A DNA stretch of 64,000 nt from Formicarius rufipectus (lineage: Eukaryota; Chordata; Aves; Passeriformes; Formicariidae), in assembly GCA_013399695.1 (NCBI GenBank), contig VXAU01000753.1:170016-234015 (forward strand), given 5' to 3'. This document shows positions 11,911 through 23,890 of this stretch, one piece after another. Positions within the stretch are counted from its first letter, which is position 1. Each line of letters begins with the position of its first letter. Position numbers and translations under genes: made by a program. The notes under the pieces are model-generated. The model was not told the origin of the DNA. It was given only the letters and a program-made list of their open reading frames with translations, and did no database searches.

Positions 11911-13703
11911 ACCACCTGAGAGGTTTAGTAATCAAAATCAGACCTCTGTAAATTTTTTTGAGAGATAAAAAGATAATCTATATATAACTTAAAATTTAAA
12001 TAACTCATCTGTAGGTATTACTGAAAATTACAGTGTTTAAAGCTACTAGTTCATTAAGCTGTGACTATAGATAGTGTTTTGTTTTACTCTGAATGGTTAA
12101 CAGAAATAGTGAAATGCTGGAATTCTATTGCTTTAATATGAAAAGGCTTTTCTGAATAAGATAAACTGCCAGGCACAACCAATAGTTGTACCTTTTTTAT
12201 TAAGGTTATGTAACAGTTGTGTCTGTTTTAGACGATTGCATTTTCAACCATAGGAAGGAGCTAAAGTTACATAAATTTCCTGGACGAGTACTTAGCTGTT
12301 TACCTGAAATTGTGCTTGTTCCTGGCATCAATGTGATATACAAGTTATTTTATAGTTGTGGCAGAGAATTAATAAAGAAATTGTTGAAATATTAGTACAC
12401 AATTTATATGCCTGCAGATGTACCTTACAAAAAGATGCTTTTATAATCTTTGAAGAATATTGCTATTGATAACACCAATATATGACTTCATGTTTACTCC
12501 CCTCACTGTATCTTTATCTATAACAACAGATTTAAACAATTTAGCATATGAGAATAAATATCAACAAGAAGCATGCATGCAGCCCCTCAGTGTTTAAGGA
12601 TGCTCATGTGGTCAAATTCTCCATTACTTTTCCAGGGACAAACACAACTACACTTGGGTTTAATGGCAATTACTTGTGTTGATATTCTATGCCAGATTGA
12701 AACTAAGTGCTGTCCAACTTTAAAGGGTGCTATTCTATAAAGTGGAGTTGGGAGGCTGAGCCAGGCACGTGACAGAAAGCAGACAGGAGGCAGAAGGTGG
12801 GAAACTGCCTTACTACCAAGGCAGAATTGTAAAGCCACAGCTGAACCTTCCTCTAACATCCATGTGGGATTTCTGGCTACTGGTAAAAATTACTTTTCTG
12901 GGATAAACTAGTTTCCCCTAGGATCCCCCATCACTTCATGTCCTATAGCTGAGTAACAGTCATCTGTGAGGTCTTTACATCTGTAAACCTGAGCAGTCTT
13001 TAAATTCAAATTATTTGCAGGGCTTCTGTAACTGCAGGTGATGGTGCAGTCACATGAACATAGGCTAACATCCTGAGTCTTCGTCAACTGCTCCTTACTG
13101 CCATCTATATCCATCTCTCCATGTCCCAGGCAGTCTGCTCGTCCCTCTCTGCTGGCACATCCCATCTCTGCCAGAATATCATGAAGTTTGTATCACATCT
13201 CAACACCAGAACATAAAGAGGAAAAGCTGAAGAGGATTCAGTAGCTGTGGGAGAATTATATCTACTACTGTGCCTGCTGATCCATTATGAGTATCACAAT
13301 CAGAAATGCCCATCTGGAGTGTCCCCCCAACTGTTCTTGGGCAGGTATCAATCAGTTGAAACTTGACCCTATAGAGGAGTTCAAGTAGAATTGGAAACTC
13401 TACCCTCTTATTTGAGTCATCAGGATGAACAAGGGTCATATTTTAAAGCATTCTCTACAAATAAGGGGATTAGAAACATACTACAACCAGAGGAGGGTTG
13501 ATTTTAACTTCCACTACTCTGTTCTAAGGAAAAATAAACTGAAAATATCTTCAGACAGAAACATAGTTCTTATGAACTGACCATTCCTGATACTGGATGT
13601 TTCTGTAGAGATTTCTTACAGCTATTTTGCACAATGGAATAAATTGCCATTTTTCAGTGCAGACACATTTCTCATACCATGAGAAAATCTGACAGTTCTA
13701 AAA

Positions 13704-13708
<5 letters not shown>
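11911..13708. other. AT-rich single-copy DNA
   Basis: No gene, RNA or repeat is recognised. The 11940-12560 part is free of simple repeats and interspersed repeats and looks like ordinary AT-rich intergenic DNA. A conserved non-coding element there is possible but cannot be judged from one sequence. Confidence 0.35.

Positions 13709-13735
<27 letters not shown>
13709..13735. repeat. Poly-T tract
   Basis: An uninterrupted run of about 27 T, followed by ACAGAAAGG. It lies about 85 bases left of a CR1 3' end; avian CR1 does not use a poly-A tail, so it is not part of that element. Confidence 0.9.
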
Positions 13736-13818
13736 ACAGAAAGGAAGGCGGAAGACTAGAGTGTTTTTACTTGGAGCAAGGAATGTTCTATGCCATGCAT
13801 TATTTAATGAGAAGTTTA

Positions 13819-14720
13819 GATCACAGACTCTCAGGATAATTCATTCTGGAAGGGACCTCAGGCAGCATCTTGTCCAAACTTCCGCTCAAAGCAGGATCTG
13901 CTATGGAGGCAGAAGTGGCTTCTCAGGGGTTTTTCTAGTTAATCTTGAAAGATCACAAGGATGGAGACTGCACTGTCTCTCTGGGAAACCTGACCCACTG
14001 CTTGGCTGTTGCAGTAGTGAATGTCTCTCCTTTATATTTGTCCTGATTCTCTCAGTTCAATATATGCCGGTTACCTTCCACCATGTGCCACTGTGTAAAG
14101 CATGACTCCATCTCCTCAAGGGCAAACTTGTACCCATTCTATTCTGTGGTTAGGTCACCCTAACATCTGCCTTGTGCTGGAAGGTGCACAGTCTCTAACA
14201 AGCTTTGAGAAGAGGAAGGTAATCACTTCTCTTGATAGTCTGGCTCTTCTCCTGTTCAAAAATTCATGTTGAATTTAATGAAGCTTCTGTTGGCCTGATC
14301 CTCCAGACCATCTAGGTCTCTGTGGATGGCAGCCCCGCCCTTGAGCATGTCAACTTCACTCCCCATTGTGGTGTCTTCTATCCTGATGAGCATCTCCTTC
14401 TCATCTTCAGACATTGATAAACATTAACTGACAAAGAGGAAAAGTTCCAGAATAGCTTTCTACAATGCACTTTCCACCACTCTCGAGGTAGAAAGTGACC
14501 CACTAACCACTGCCCTCTAAGTCTGAACATTCAATTAGTTTGTTCCTCATCTAGATGTCCAGCCAATAACATCTAAACCTGGATTCAAAAGGAGGCATGT
14601 CAAAAGTCTTACTAGAGTCAAAATAAATTATGGCCATGAAGATTACCATCTTCATATTGCTATTCATTTTATCAAAGATTTATGGCAATCATAGCCCTGT
14701 CTGATGTAATAAAAACAAAG
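13819..14720 (-). mobile_element. CR1 LINE, old long copy, antisense
   Basis: The 3' end reads in reverse as TCAGGATAATTCATTCTGGA with AGGGACCTCAGGCAGCATC. Further in are blocks from the reverse-transcriptase coding region: TCCAGACCATCTAGGTCTCT and GTGGATGGCAGCCCC near 14305, AGATGTCCAGCCAATAACAT near 14553, and CATGTCAAAAGTCTTACTAG near 14597, which correspond to CR1 parts that usually read 'tccagatccctctggatggcatcc', 'ccatccagccaattcct' and 'gtcaaaggctttgc'. This is the longest CR1 in the window by extent. It is old, with indels throughout, and contains no usable frame. Confidence 0.75.
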
Positions 14721-17700
14721 TATTGACCACACTGCATTTTAACAATAGTTTGGATGACATAGAAGAAACTGGATTAAGAACAGAAAGGAAGGAATCCAGG
14801 ATGAGTTTGTAGAGACTACGAATATCATAGAAAGCAACCACGGTCTCTCTCTAACCAAACTGTCCTACTTTTTTTGCACCACAGGGAACTACCACAGCGA
14901 AAAAGGATGAAAGAAGAGAAAAATGAGCAAATCAGCTGAGTGGGGCATGGTGAAGGCACAAGTGAGAAAACAAAAATGGTACAAGTATCACAGAATCAAA
15001 AGCAAGATGGTAGGGAGCCAGAGGGAAACCTGAGCAAAGCACTCACAAGAGCAGTCTGCTCCCTGGAGGTACCAATAAACTAGCAGACATCACTGCCCCA
15101 TGCTCCACTCACAGGTGAGAGAGAGAGGGAAAGAAAACAGAGCTCAACCTCCACAGAGTCTCCATCATCAAACTCCCTCTTCCAGCTAATTTGTAGGCCC
15201 ATAGCTGGGAAAATTTTGTGATGATGTCCACTGTTTGCTTGGGGCCCTAGTGAGAAGTTTCACAACCAGGGAGAAAATATGGGGCAAAGGAGGCACTGAG
15301 CCATAATGCTCTGCAGGGCTGTTAAACTTTTTTTAAGCTAAAAATCTAAACCATACCACTTCTAAAAATAACATTTGTTAAGATTTTTAATTTATCATAT
15401 TTTTATATTAAAAAATTAGAGCATTAAAATTCAGACATATGACAACTTATGTTAAACATAGACTTATTAAAGTTACTACAACCAATTAAAGATATAATAA
15501 TGTGTGTTGCAACAGTGATTCATTTCCAGATTTTAATGAGTTGAGTGCTACCTTTTTCCATGACACAGCTGAAACTGAGAAATCGCTGCTGTTTTTACAA
15601 CAGCTCAATCTTCGTAAATGTCACTTTATTATATATTGCAATTCTTACAAAAGAGTGAATGCAAATATTTACATGTTTTCCAAAGGCCAATACTTTCTGC
15701 TTTTGTTGTGCAAATAATAATTTGCTTTCATTTCTTTGAGTTTCTATTTATTATGACATGAAGTAGGAATATTTTCCTCATGTGAATTATCTATTGAAAT
15801 CTGAGAAAATGAATCAGAAATGAACTAGCTGACATGCTGTTCTCCTCTTCCAATTTATAAAAAAAAAAGCCAGATAGAAGAATATGAGAGCTACAGTAAC
15901 TAAAATTTAAAGAATACATGACCAGTTTTTTAAAGTACCCGAAAACATGAGACTTTGAAAAATATCTTCCAAGACTAAGTCTTAATTCTGCTTTAGATCA
16001 GCAGATCAACTTATATTATTGAAAGTGAAGTGCTTGGCTACATAGTGGCTTTGAAAATCCCACTGATTACCTCTTTGCCCTGTTACACACCAACACATCA
16101 GATTTTCAACCATCTTTCTAACTTAGCAACTGGTTACACTAAAATGCAATGTAAAAATCCAAAAATTAAGAGAGAAGATAACTTATAAAGGATAAAATTT
16201 AATATATGAATGTATAAGAATCACACACCCTTTTCAGTGCATCCTTCCCACTAGGAAATAAAGAGAATCAAGTGGGTTTTTTTAAAGCTGTGTTTGTGTG
16301 TACATCATCAGATTAAGTCACTGGATCAATCACTGAGAAAGATTCCTTAGAACATAAAATGCAAACAAACAAACAAACAAACAAAAAACCCCACAGTTTA
16401 ACTGAAGATTTCCTGCTTTTAATTCATGGTTATAATCAGTGATTTAATTCACTTTGATTTAAATCAATCTACATTGCCTTGGGTTCCCTATTTATCTATT
16501 TCACATTTATAAAATGGGTGATATTAGGATGAGTTTTTTCCCATTAGCCAGTGTGCCTCATTAGGAAAAGTGATGTCTTTTACTGCTAAAGTGGATTTTG
16601 CTCTTCTCCACAGTCCCTTCCTTGGTCCTTTGCTTATTTTTCCTGCAATAATCAGCCAGAAGCACAAGTTTTTTTTGTGATGTGGACACTTGTCCACTAG
16701 ATGCTGCACTAAGCCCACCTACTTATTTCCTACCTCCATCCTGCCTTAGACAGATCTGGACTTCTCTGAATAATTCCTTCAGGTATCCAAGTTACCTTGG
16801 CAAGACATGGGGTGCATGAGCCTGCGAAGACAAGGAGCCTCCATTCAGTATTTCAACTTGGTTACATCTTTGGTCATGGACTGGGTGATGTGACTTGACA
16901 GAGCAAATACACAAGATAGTGATTATGAGTTAAACTGCCTTATATACTCATAAATATTCACTTTGACATATTGCATAGGGTTTAATGTCCCTTTCTCCAT
17001 TTTTTTGTGTCTGTTTACAGAGGAAATGCAGAATTTCCTGGGTTCTGGAGCATGCTCTAGTAACAAAGATGTGAAATATGTGTTGCAGACTTTTTGTCTT
17101 CTCCTGGGGCTTAGGACTGCTGGGGTGAAGCCCAGAAGCAGCAGAGCAGATGATGCTGTGGCTCACTTGTACAGAGGAATGCCTATGCTCTGCAGGAATG
17201 GGAAACTTTGGATTTGTTTCTCCCCCCAGATTTTTCTACTCCTGAGTTCAAACAGCAGAAGACAACCTACTGTGGATTTCTACCATCCAGTTCTTCCCAC
17301 TCAAAACACCCAGCCAGCTCACACAATTATTCCAGAAGACAAGATGAGAAACATTTCCAAAGTGACACAGAATGAATAGTTCTTTCCCCAAACATTTACT
17401 CTCTGTCTTTATACAATTGCTATAGGAGTCCATGCCTTCTTGTACCTCCCTTATTGGTTTCCCAATCCCTTGAAGAAGGTAGAAGTTCCCTCCTCAGGTC
17501 CATTTCAGCCCCCATGTCCTTACTGGGCTAAATCAAACTATCATAAGAAGCTTAAATTTCTTTCATTTTTGAATATCTCTTAGGTGTGTGAACTGGTGAA
17601 GTTAAAATCTTGGCAAAGCTAAAAAAATTAGTCTTATTCTCCTTTAGCCTAAATAATGACTGTCAAGAAAAAACTGTGAATCTTATGCATTATACTACAA

Positions 17701-19943
17701 TTCTAATGTGTAACTTGCTTTGGTCCATCTTCAAATGGAATTGGTTATGCAAAACCATTATAATTTTCTAATAAAACAATACACCAGTGCTTGAACTCCA
17801 GCCTTTCCTTTCCAAAACACAATGCCCTTTACTTTGGAGCTAGTTCTTTCATTCAAATTCACAACCATGCAATGGTTAGAGAATGAGCTGACTTCTCAAA
17901 CTGTGCTTGCCTTCTTAATGGGGAATGGGAACAAAGGTGGGTGAAGGTGTTTGACTGTGGGACACTGTGACAAAGGATCAAGATAATATTCACAAACTGT
18001 GAGATGGCCACTTCTCTCTGTGAGGGCCAAGAACTTCTGCCCACCACTGAGTTTCTCAAGAGACACTTAACTTCTGATCTGGGAAAGAAAACCAAAATCC
18101 AGAACATACCTAAGCAATCTCTGAATGCTGTTTGTTCCCCAGCTGCTGGTCCCCTGCATTCGAGTGGGGAAACAATCAACACTGGCTGCTTCTATACTAC
18201 TAAATACTTTAACTCCTCTGTTCACTTGCTGGTCCCAGATTGTGATTTTATAAGGTTTTGAATATCACACAGCAATAGAAAAAAAAAAAATAAAATTCCA
18301 AACCCTTATTTGTTCTCCTCATGCTGAAATTTGAATTCCAGCTTGGGATATCTTTGACAAGGTCTCTAGCACTATGCCAGAAGGATGTGTCCTCCAGCTC
18401 ATCCCATGTATTGAAAACACCACACACAGACCCAGCTTTTGGCTGAAGATTATCAAACTGCTGGACCACAATACTGGGTGCACAGGTATTTTGTACAGAA
18501 AAAATAACAAAAAGATGACATTGTTCTAGGTTTCCAAGGAAGATACATCAGGTCCAGAAGATACCTGGGTGTGCAGTGTGGGTATGACATACCTGCTCTT
18601 GGAGTGTCAGGCACTATGTGTCACCAAGCCTGGGAACAAAGGATTCCCTTTGGCAAGGTTTTCTTTATTGGGTAGGTGTAGTCAGCACAATTAATATTAT
18701 GGTATCCAAGGACTTCTCTACCCAAATAATGATAATTATATACTGGCATGGCAGAGAAAGACAACAATGAGAAAACTTATCCACATATATGCAGTGGTCA
18801 AATAGTCACTAAGCGTCCCAGGAGTAGATGGCTAATTCTCCTTCAATCATTGATAGCAAGGCTATCCCCAAATTATCCTTAAAATAAACTTCAAATTCAA
18901 ACTACATTGTTGTTATTGCATTAGATATTCTGAATATCTACAGGTTCAAGTGCATTTAACTACATGGAAAATTTGAAAGAAAAATATACAGAAAACATTT
19001 GAGAAAAGTTTTGACTTCAAACTGAGTTAGTCACAGAACAGAAACAAAAAAAAAAAAAATTGACATTTGTTTTAAAGTTTGCAGGGAAACTCTTCACAGC
19101 CCACCTGAAGTTCCTTTTACTTTTGACTTTGCAGATCAAATTAATTTGCTAAGGCAAAGTTATATGTTTAATACCAGAAGGAATGACTAGACGACTCAGA
19201 CTGATCTCTGTAGCACAAGACATTAATTTTCTTCCGTCTACCTTGTACCAAGCCCAGTAATTTGAGCTAAACTAAATAATTTCAGTCCATGAAAAACTAA
19301 ATTATTAAGTGCCATAGGCAGGGAATAGAAAAGAACAAGGTGTTACCTTGGGCTTCTACAATAACAAGGAATTGATTATGTGAGAAATGATCCATGCTCC
19401 AAGCTATAACAAAGCCTGAAAAAATCCCATGGTTCCTTCTAATCTGACTTGTGGAAAATTTAGTCCTGTCCCCAAGTCCCATGATAAATCTAATCCTCAC
19501 TAACTGGCTAAGATGTGCCAGCCAGGCATACAGAGCAGAGGATTCTCAATACTCCTTCAAAGTGCTGGCCTATTCACTCTGGCATATCTTCTCCAGCTGC
19601 ATCTAACCTTTATGTTTTAAGGGAAGGGAAAATAAGTATACATATTCAATTTATATTACAAAGGACAATAATCCTTCCTGAACTTTGTGACCAACTGAAT
19701 ATTCTTAATATGAGGTTCAAGGACAGAATGGCTTCTGTCCTGGATCACAGAACCACCTAATCTAGTTTTCTAGTTCTGACAATGACTACTAACAAACATT
19801 TGGCAAGGATTTTAATACATATATATTTTTTAAAAAATCTTTCTTTTTGGACCACTGTCCCTGTTCTTACAAATTAATATTTTCTTGAATTAGACATAGT
19901 ATTCACAATACTGTGTTTAACATCCATTGATAGATTTATCTCT
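14721..19943. other. AT-rich single-copy DNA, no gene recognised
   Basis: Contains an (AAAC)n tract and short poly-A runs near 15859, 18281 and 19047. A 138-codon plus-strand frame at 16963-17379 has a pyrimidine tract with TTTACAG at 17014-17020 before it, but the peptide matches nothing I know. No repeat family or RNA gene can be supported. Confidence 0.35.
16363..16386. repeat. (AAAC)n microsatellite
   Basis: About six AAAC units, then A6 and CCCC. Confidence 0.85.
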
Positions 19944-19978
19944 CATAAATGTATAATATTTATAATTATACATTTATG
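19944..19978. repeat. Perfect 14-bp inverted repeat
   Basis: Left arm CATAAATGTATAAT (19944-19957), loop ATTTATA, right arm ATTATACATTTATG (19965-19978). The arms are exactly complementary, all but four of their 28 bases are A or T, and they could extrude as a cruciform or fold as a hairpin. It sits just left of a CR1 tail and an AT-rich tract. Confidence 0.9.
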
Positions 19979-20067
19979 CAGTATAATTACGCACTCTGTC
20001 AGGAGCACAGATTCTTAGTTTTAAATATGGTACTTCATCTAAAAAAAAACCAAAGACTTGATCCCAT

Positions 20068-20157
20068 TCATAGAATTACAGAGCAGTTTGTGTTGGAATG
20101 GACCTTAAAAATAATCTAATTCCGACCCCCCTGTCATGGGCAGGGACACCTTCAGTG
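20068..20157 (-). mobile_element. CR1 LINE, 3' tail only, antisense
   Basis: Only about 90 bases of the CR1 3' end: TCATAGAATTACAGAGCAGT, TTGTGTTGGAATGGACCTT and CATGGGCAGGGACACCTTC. The copy is strongly 5'-truncated. Confidence 0.9.
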
Positions 20158-20215
20158 TTATATATATTCATATATATTTTATATCCATGTATATACATAG
20201 ATATATGAACATTTA
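20158..20215. repeat. AT-rich imperfect (AT)n region
   Basis: ATATAT, CATATATATT and GTATATACATAGATATATG units follow the truncated CR1 directly. Confidence 0.7.
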
Positions 20216-21516
20216 ATTATAGCTATTGACGACAAGTCATTAAGACAATGATTAGAATCATTATCTTCATATTGACCAGGAAGCATTATAGGAGCATGTT
20301 GAAAGCAATGCTGACCTACCCTGTTCTGGCTACAAACTATGAAATAAGTAAATGGACCATGTCTTTTTAATGACAGCAAGGTCAGAAGGAACAAGACAGT
20401 CAGACCCCTGCAAGTGCATGGCTCAGGATGTTTCCCAGGGGTCATATTTAAGGTAGATTTTTAATGAAGGTTATCTAATTTCATATTAAGAGCTGGTAAG
20501 ATGCTCTAATGTTTACTCTCACTGGCAAGTGGTGCTGACTTAGCCGATTTCTGCTTTCATCTCACATGGGCAATTTTAAACCTTTCTCAGTGAGTTGGAA
20601 AAACTCTTTATACTCCACAAACAGAGGAACACAAGCCCAGTCATCAAATCACCTCCACCCTTTCAGCAAATGGCATAGATTGAGGTTGTTTAATCTGTTT
20701 GGGGAAGGATTATTTGTTCATCTTTTTCATGATCTCTACTGCTTCATATCTGTCTTAAAATTGAGACTTAGATAAAATTCTAGCAAGTACCTGATTAGTG
20801 CTACATAATGACATAAATGTTATATAAATGCTAGACCAGTTACATTTCTTTCTATTTTACTTTTTATAGTTCCACAAGGGTCACATCACATTTGCTAGTC
20901 CCAGTATTGTACTCAGAACATCATTAAGGAAAAAATATTTATAGTATTTGAATCCTTCTATGAGACTCACATCCATGTATCCAAATAGGATATTCTCTTG
21001 TTGCTGCAGAACTCAGTGTGTAAAAAGCACTTCCATCTATTCATGTTTTGCCTCTCATTGAAGTCACAGATATTGTGTTGCTGCCTTTAGCTTTCTTTAA
21101 CAGCAATAGCTTTATATCATCTACATTTTTCCTGACTTTTATTCTCTATGGTCTGTAACACTTCTGGCCTACTGCTTTGAGTTTCCATTTAGTCTGCTTG
21201 GATGTATTGGTTGGCTTGCTTTTTTTTTTTTTTTTTTTTTCAAGGAAACCTTTTTCACGACGTTTTCTGAGATATGACTTTGCAGACAATCAACACTTCT
21301 AAGTTATGCTAAAACTTGCTATTTGAAGGATATTACTTTTTCACAGATGTTCCAGGAGTTATTCTAATCTTTGACAAATAATGCATTAAAAATAATTATT
21401 CAGTGATATTATATTATGTTTATATAAATGTAGCCAGACCATTATTGGTACCATGGCAACTGGGTTCAGCAATTAACCATTTATGTGCCACAAAAGCAGT
21501 CAACAATCCCTTGTTG
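20216..21516. other. Single-copy DNA with a poly-T run
   Basis: No gene or interspersed repeat is recognised. A run of about 21 T occupies 21220-21240. Confidence 0.4.
21220..21240. repeat. Poly-T tract
   Basis: About 21 consecutive T, followed by CAAGGAAACC. Confidence 0.9.
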
Positions 21517-21898
21517 AATCACAGAATCATTAAGGTTGGAAAAGACCTTAACCCAGCACCATCATGTTCACAACTAAACCATGTCCCCAGGTGCTACATC
21601 CATACACCTTTTGAACACTTCCAGGGAGGGTGATTCTACCACTTCCTTAAGGAGCTTGTTCCAGTGCCTGAACCACCAGTTCAGGGAGGAACTTTTTCCT
21701 AATATCCAACCTCTCCCTGGCTCAACTTTAAGACCATTTCCTCCATCCTGCCACTTGTTACTGGGGAGAAGAGAGGGACTCCCACCTGGCTACAAACTCC
21801 TTTCAGGTAGTTGTTGAGAGTGAGAAGGTCTCCCCTCAGCTTCCTTTTCTCCAGCTTAAACAATCCCAGCTCTCTCTCTCAGCCACTTCTTGAATTCC
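21517..21898 (-). mobile_element. CR1 LINE, 3' portion, antisense
   Basis: Begins with AATCACAGAATCATTAAGGT and TGGAAAAGACCTT. Continues with GAACACTTCCAGGGAGGGTG, TTGTTCCAGTGCCTGAACCA, TTTTTCCTAATATCCAACCT and GGTCTCCCCTCAGCTTCC with TTTTCTCCAGCTTAAACAA. It is one of the better preserved copies by eye. 5'-truncated near 21898. Confidence 0.9.
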
Positions 21899-23147
21899 TG
21901 GGAAGTGAGCTGAACAGATTTGGAAGCAATCACTTTCTGCATATACAGACAGAAATGGTGCAGCTAAAATTTGCACTCAGGCATCTGGGCATTGTGCTGG
22001 ACTAAAATGCCATGTAACAATGCCTCCTAATTTCCACAAAACACTAATGCCAAATTCTGTAGTTTATTATAATTTCTGAGGAAATGCTATCTGATTGCAA
22101 TGCCATCCCAAAATATAGGAAAATCAAGAAGAACAACAAAATCTAAAAATACTAAAAACACTAGCTATGGTAGAGAGTACAATACATTTTTCCACACAAT
22201 GTTTGTGATTGTGCAAAAAGCCACATCATCAATATCTATTCTGTTAGTGGTTTAGGACTTGCTACAGTGAAGCAGCGCCTGGTGGGTGGTGCCAGCAGAG
22301 AGCTGCTCTTGTCCCTGCATAATCAAGGTGTCAGAAGCACAGAGGCCCCCTTTGTCTCTGCAGCGGCAGATATCTCTGACACCACTGTTACAGTCTATTC
22401 AATTGTTTAAGGACAGGCAGTAAATAATGGGAAAAGCCAGTGTACCCCAAGAAAAGGAAAGGGGAAAGGAAAAGATTACCATCAGGAAAGCAATACTTAA
22501 CAATCAGAAAGATTAACATTTAAATTAGAGAAATGGGGAAAAAAACCCAACCAAACAAAAAAACAAGAAGCTCCATAAGCAATCTTACAGACAGAGGCTT
22601 CTAGAAACTCCTCAATAAATAAAATCTCAACTTCACAAGCAAAAGGAGGCAAGGACACCTTCACACCAGAGTCACAAAGGAGGAGGCTGGTGGCTCAGAA
22701 GTGGAAGCTTGTGCTACTTTCTTTTCTCTTGACATAGGAATGGCAAAAATGGATAATTTGAAGTCTATAAATTTTGCTACCAGCTGCAAGTTGTGCTTCC
22801 AGGGAAGTCAGTGCCAATAGTCCAATGACTCAGCTCCTTCACTGAAATATTGACAGTACTTGATGAAAAGGGTAAATGGCAAGCAAAAGTTCCATGCTTT
22901 TTCTTCAAACATAGAATTCTGAACAAAAATGGAGATCATGAGATTTTTAAGCCAAATTCAGAACTCGATTCCTCAGTATCAGAAGATGCTATATATTGGG
23001 GTTGGCAGTCCTTCACGATTTCCACAGCACTTCCTGTGGTGTGACTGCATCACAGCTAAAAATTCCACTCAGCTCAGCAGGTATTCCCAGTCGAAGGAAA
23101 CCCTATTTTCCATAGGCTCACTTCTTACCAGCTTTCATAGAATATAT
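21899..23147. other. Single-copy DNA with a stem-like segment
   Basis: No gene recognised. It includes the 22327-22383 inverted repeat, a purine-rich patch at 22440-22475 and a small A/C-rich patch at 22540-22567. Confidence 0.4.
22327..22383. repeat. Nested inverted repeat (potential stem)
   Basis: Outer arms GGTGTCAGA (22327-22335) and TCTGACACC (22375-22383) are exactly complementary. A second pair, CAGAG and CTCTG, lies inside. The context is less AT-rich than the flanks. No RNA family is recognised. Confidence 0.6.
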
Positions 23148-23210
23148 ACCTTTGTAGGGGCCCCAAATCTTCGTTCGCGAAGTCTAGCCATGATGGTGAC
23201 CTTTGTAGGG
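23148..23210. repeat. 12-bp direct repeats around a TTCGCGAA palindrome
   Basis: ACCTTTGTAGGG occurs at 23148-23159 and again at 23199-23210. Between them is CTTCGTTCGCGAAGTCTAGCC, nearly identical to 49160-49179 inside the solo LTR. Unmutated CpGs stand out in an otherwise CpG-poor region, which suggests a young insertion or functional retention. The family is not identified. Confidence 0.7.
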
Positions 23211-23287
23211 ATGTAAATTGCTGATATTCCACAGTCTCCTATGCTCTGACATTAAAGAACTGCATAAAGAGGGATCTATGTTTTCAG

Positions 23288-23378
23288 GGAATGGTTTAGG
23301 TTGGAAGAGACCTTAAGGTCATCCCCTCATTCTATCACTATGTCCCTGTGCAAAAAATCACTCTCCCTCTCTTGTTTA
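23288..23378 (-). mobile_element. CR1 LINE, short internally deleted copy, antisense
   Basis: AATGGTTTAGGTTGGAAGAG with ACCTTAAGGTCATC is the CR1 3' end, but it jumps straight to TTCTATCACTATGTCCCTGTG and AATCACTCTCCCTCTCTTGT, a block normally about 200 bases further in. The intervening part is deleted. Confidence 0.7.
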
Positions 23379-23890
23379 GTTGCAAACTAAATCCTTGCAA
23401 ATGTGCCCACAGAGCTACAGACTGAGCTGCATTTGACCCTCAATTGAAAACATATTGGACAAATTTGCTTTCTAAGTGACAAAGGGAGCTAATTCACCTT
23501 AATACAATGGCAGTAGCAATTCACACGTACCTGTGTTATTATGTTAAATGGAGTCTTAGCTAGATTATCACTGCTGAAATGCACGAGATGTTGTAAAGCC
23601 CAGTCCAAGCCACACACTTGCCCCCGTGGTTTCCTTACATTTAAGTCCGCAAGAGTTTCACTCACACAAACTCTTGCAAAGCCTTTAAGTTCACAGATAC
23701 CTTGAAGCACATAAAGAGAAAAAGCTACATGCTTTTTCTCAACAGAATGCTTAAAATTTAGTGAAAAAATAAACATTCTGGCCAAAGGCTTTACAGGACT
23801 AACAAACAACCAAGGAGAAGCATTTCACAAAGCACTCAGCAAACACCACTGTACCACTTAGTGAAATACAACCCATTGGCTTTAAGTTAC
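23379..23890. other. Single-copy DNA
   Basis: No recognisable gene or repeat. A 106-codon minus-strand frame at 23489-23809 shows no domain. Confidence 0.4.

Noticed and set aside
13704..14105. 133-codon plus-strand frame starting in poly-F
   Set aside because: It begins in the poly-T tract and runs through an antisense CR1 copy, so it is not a gene.
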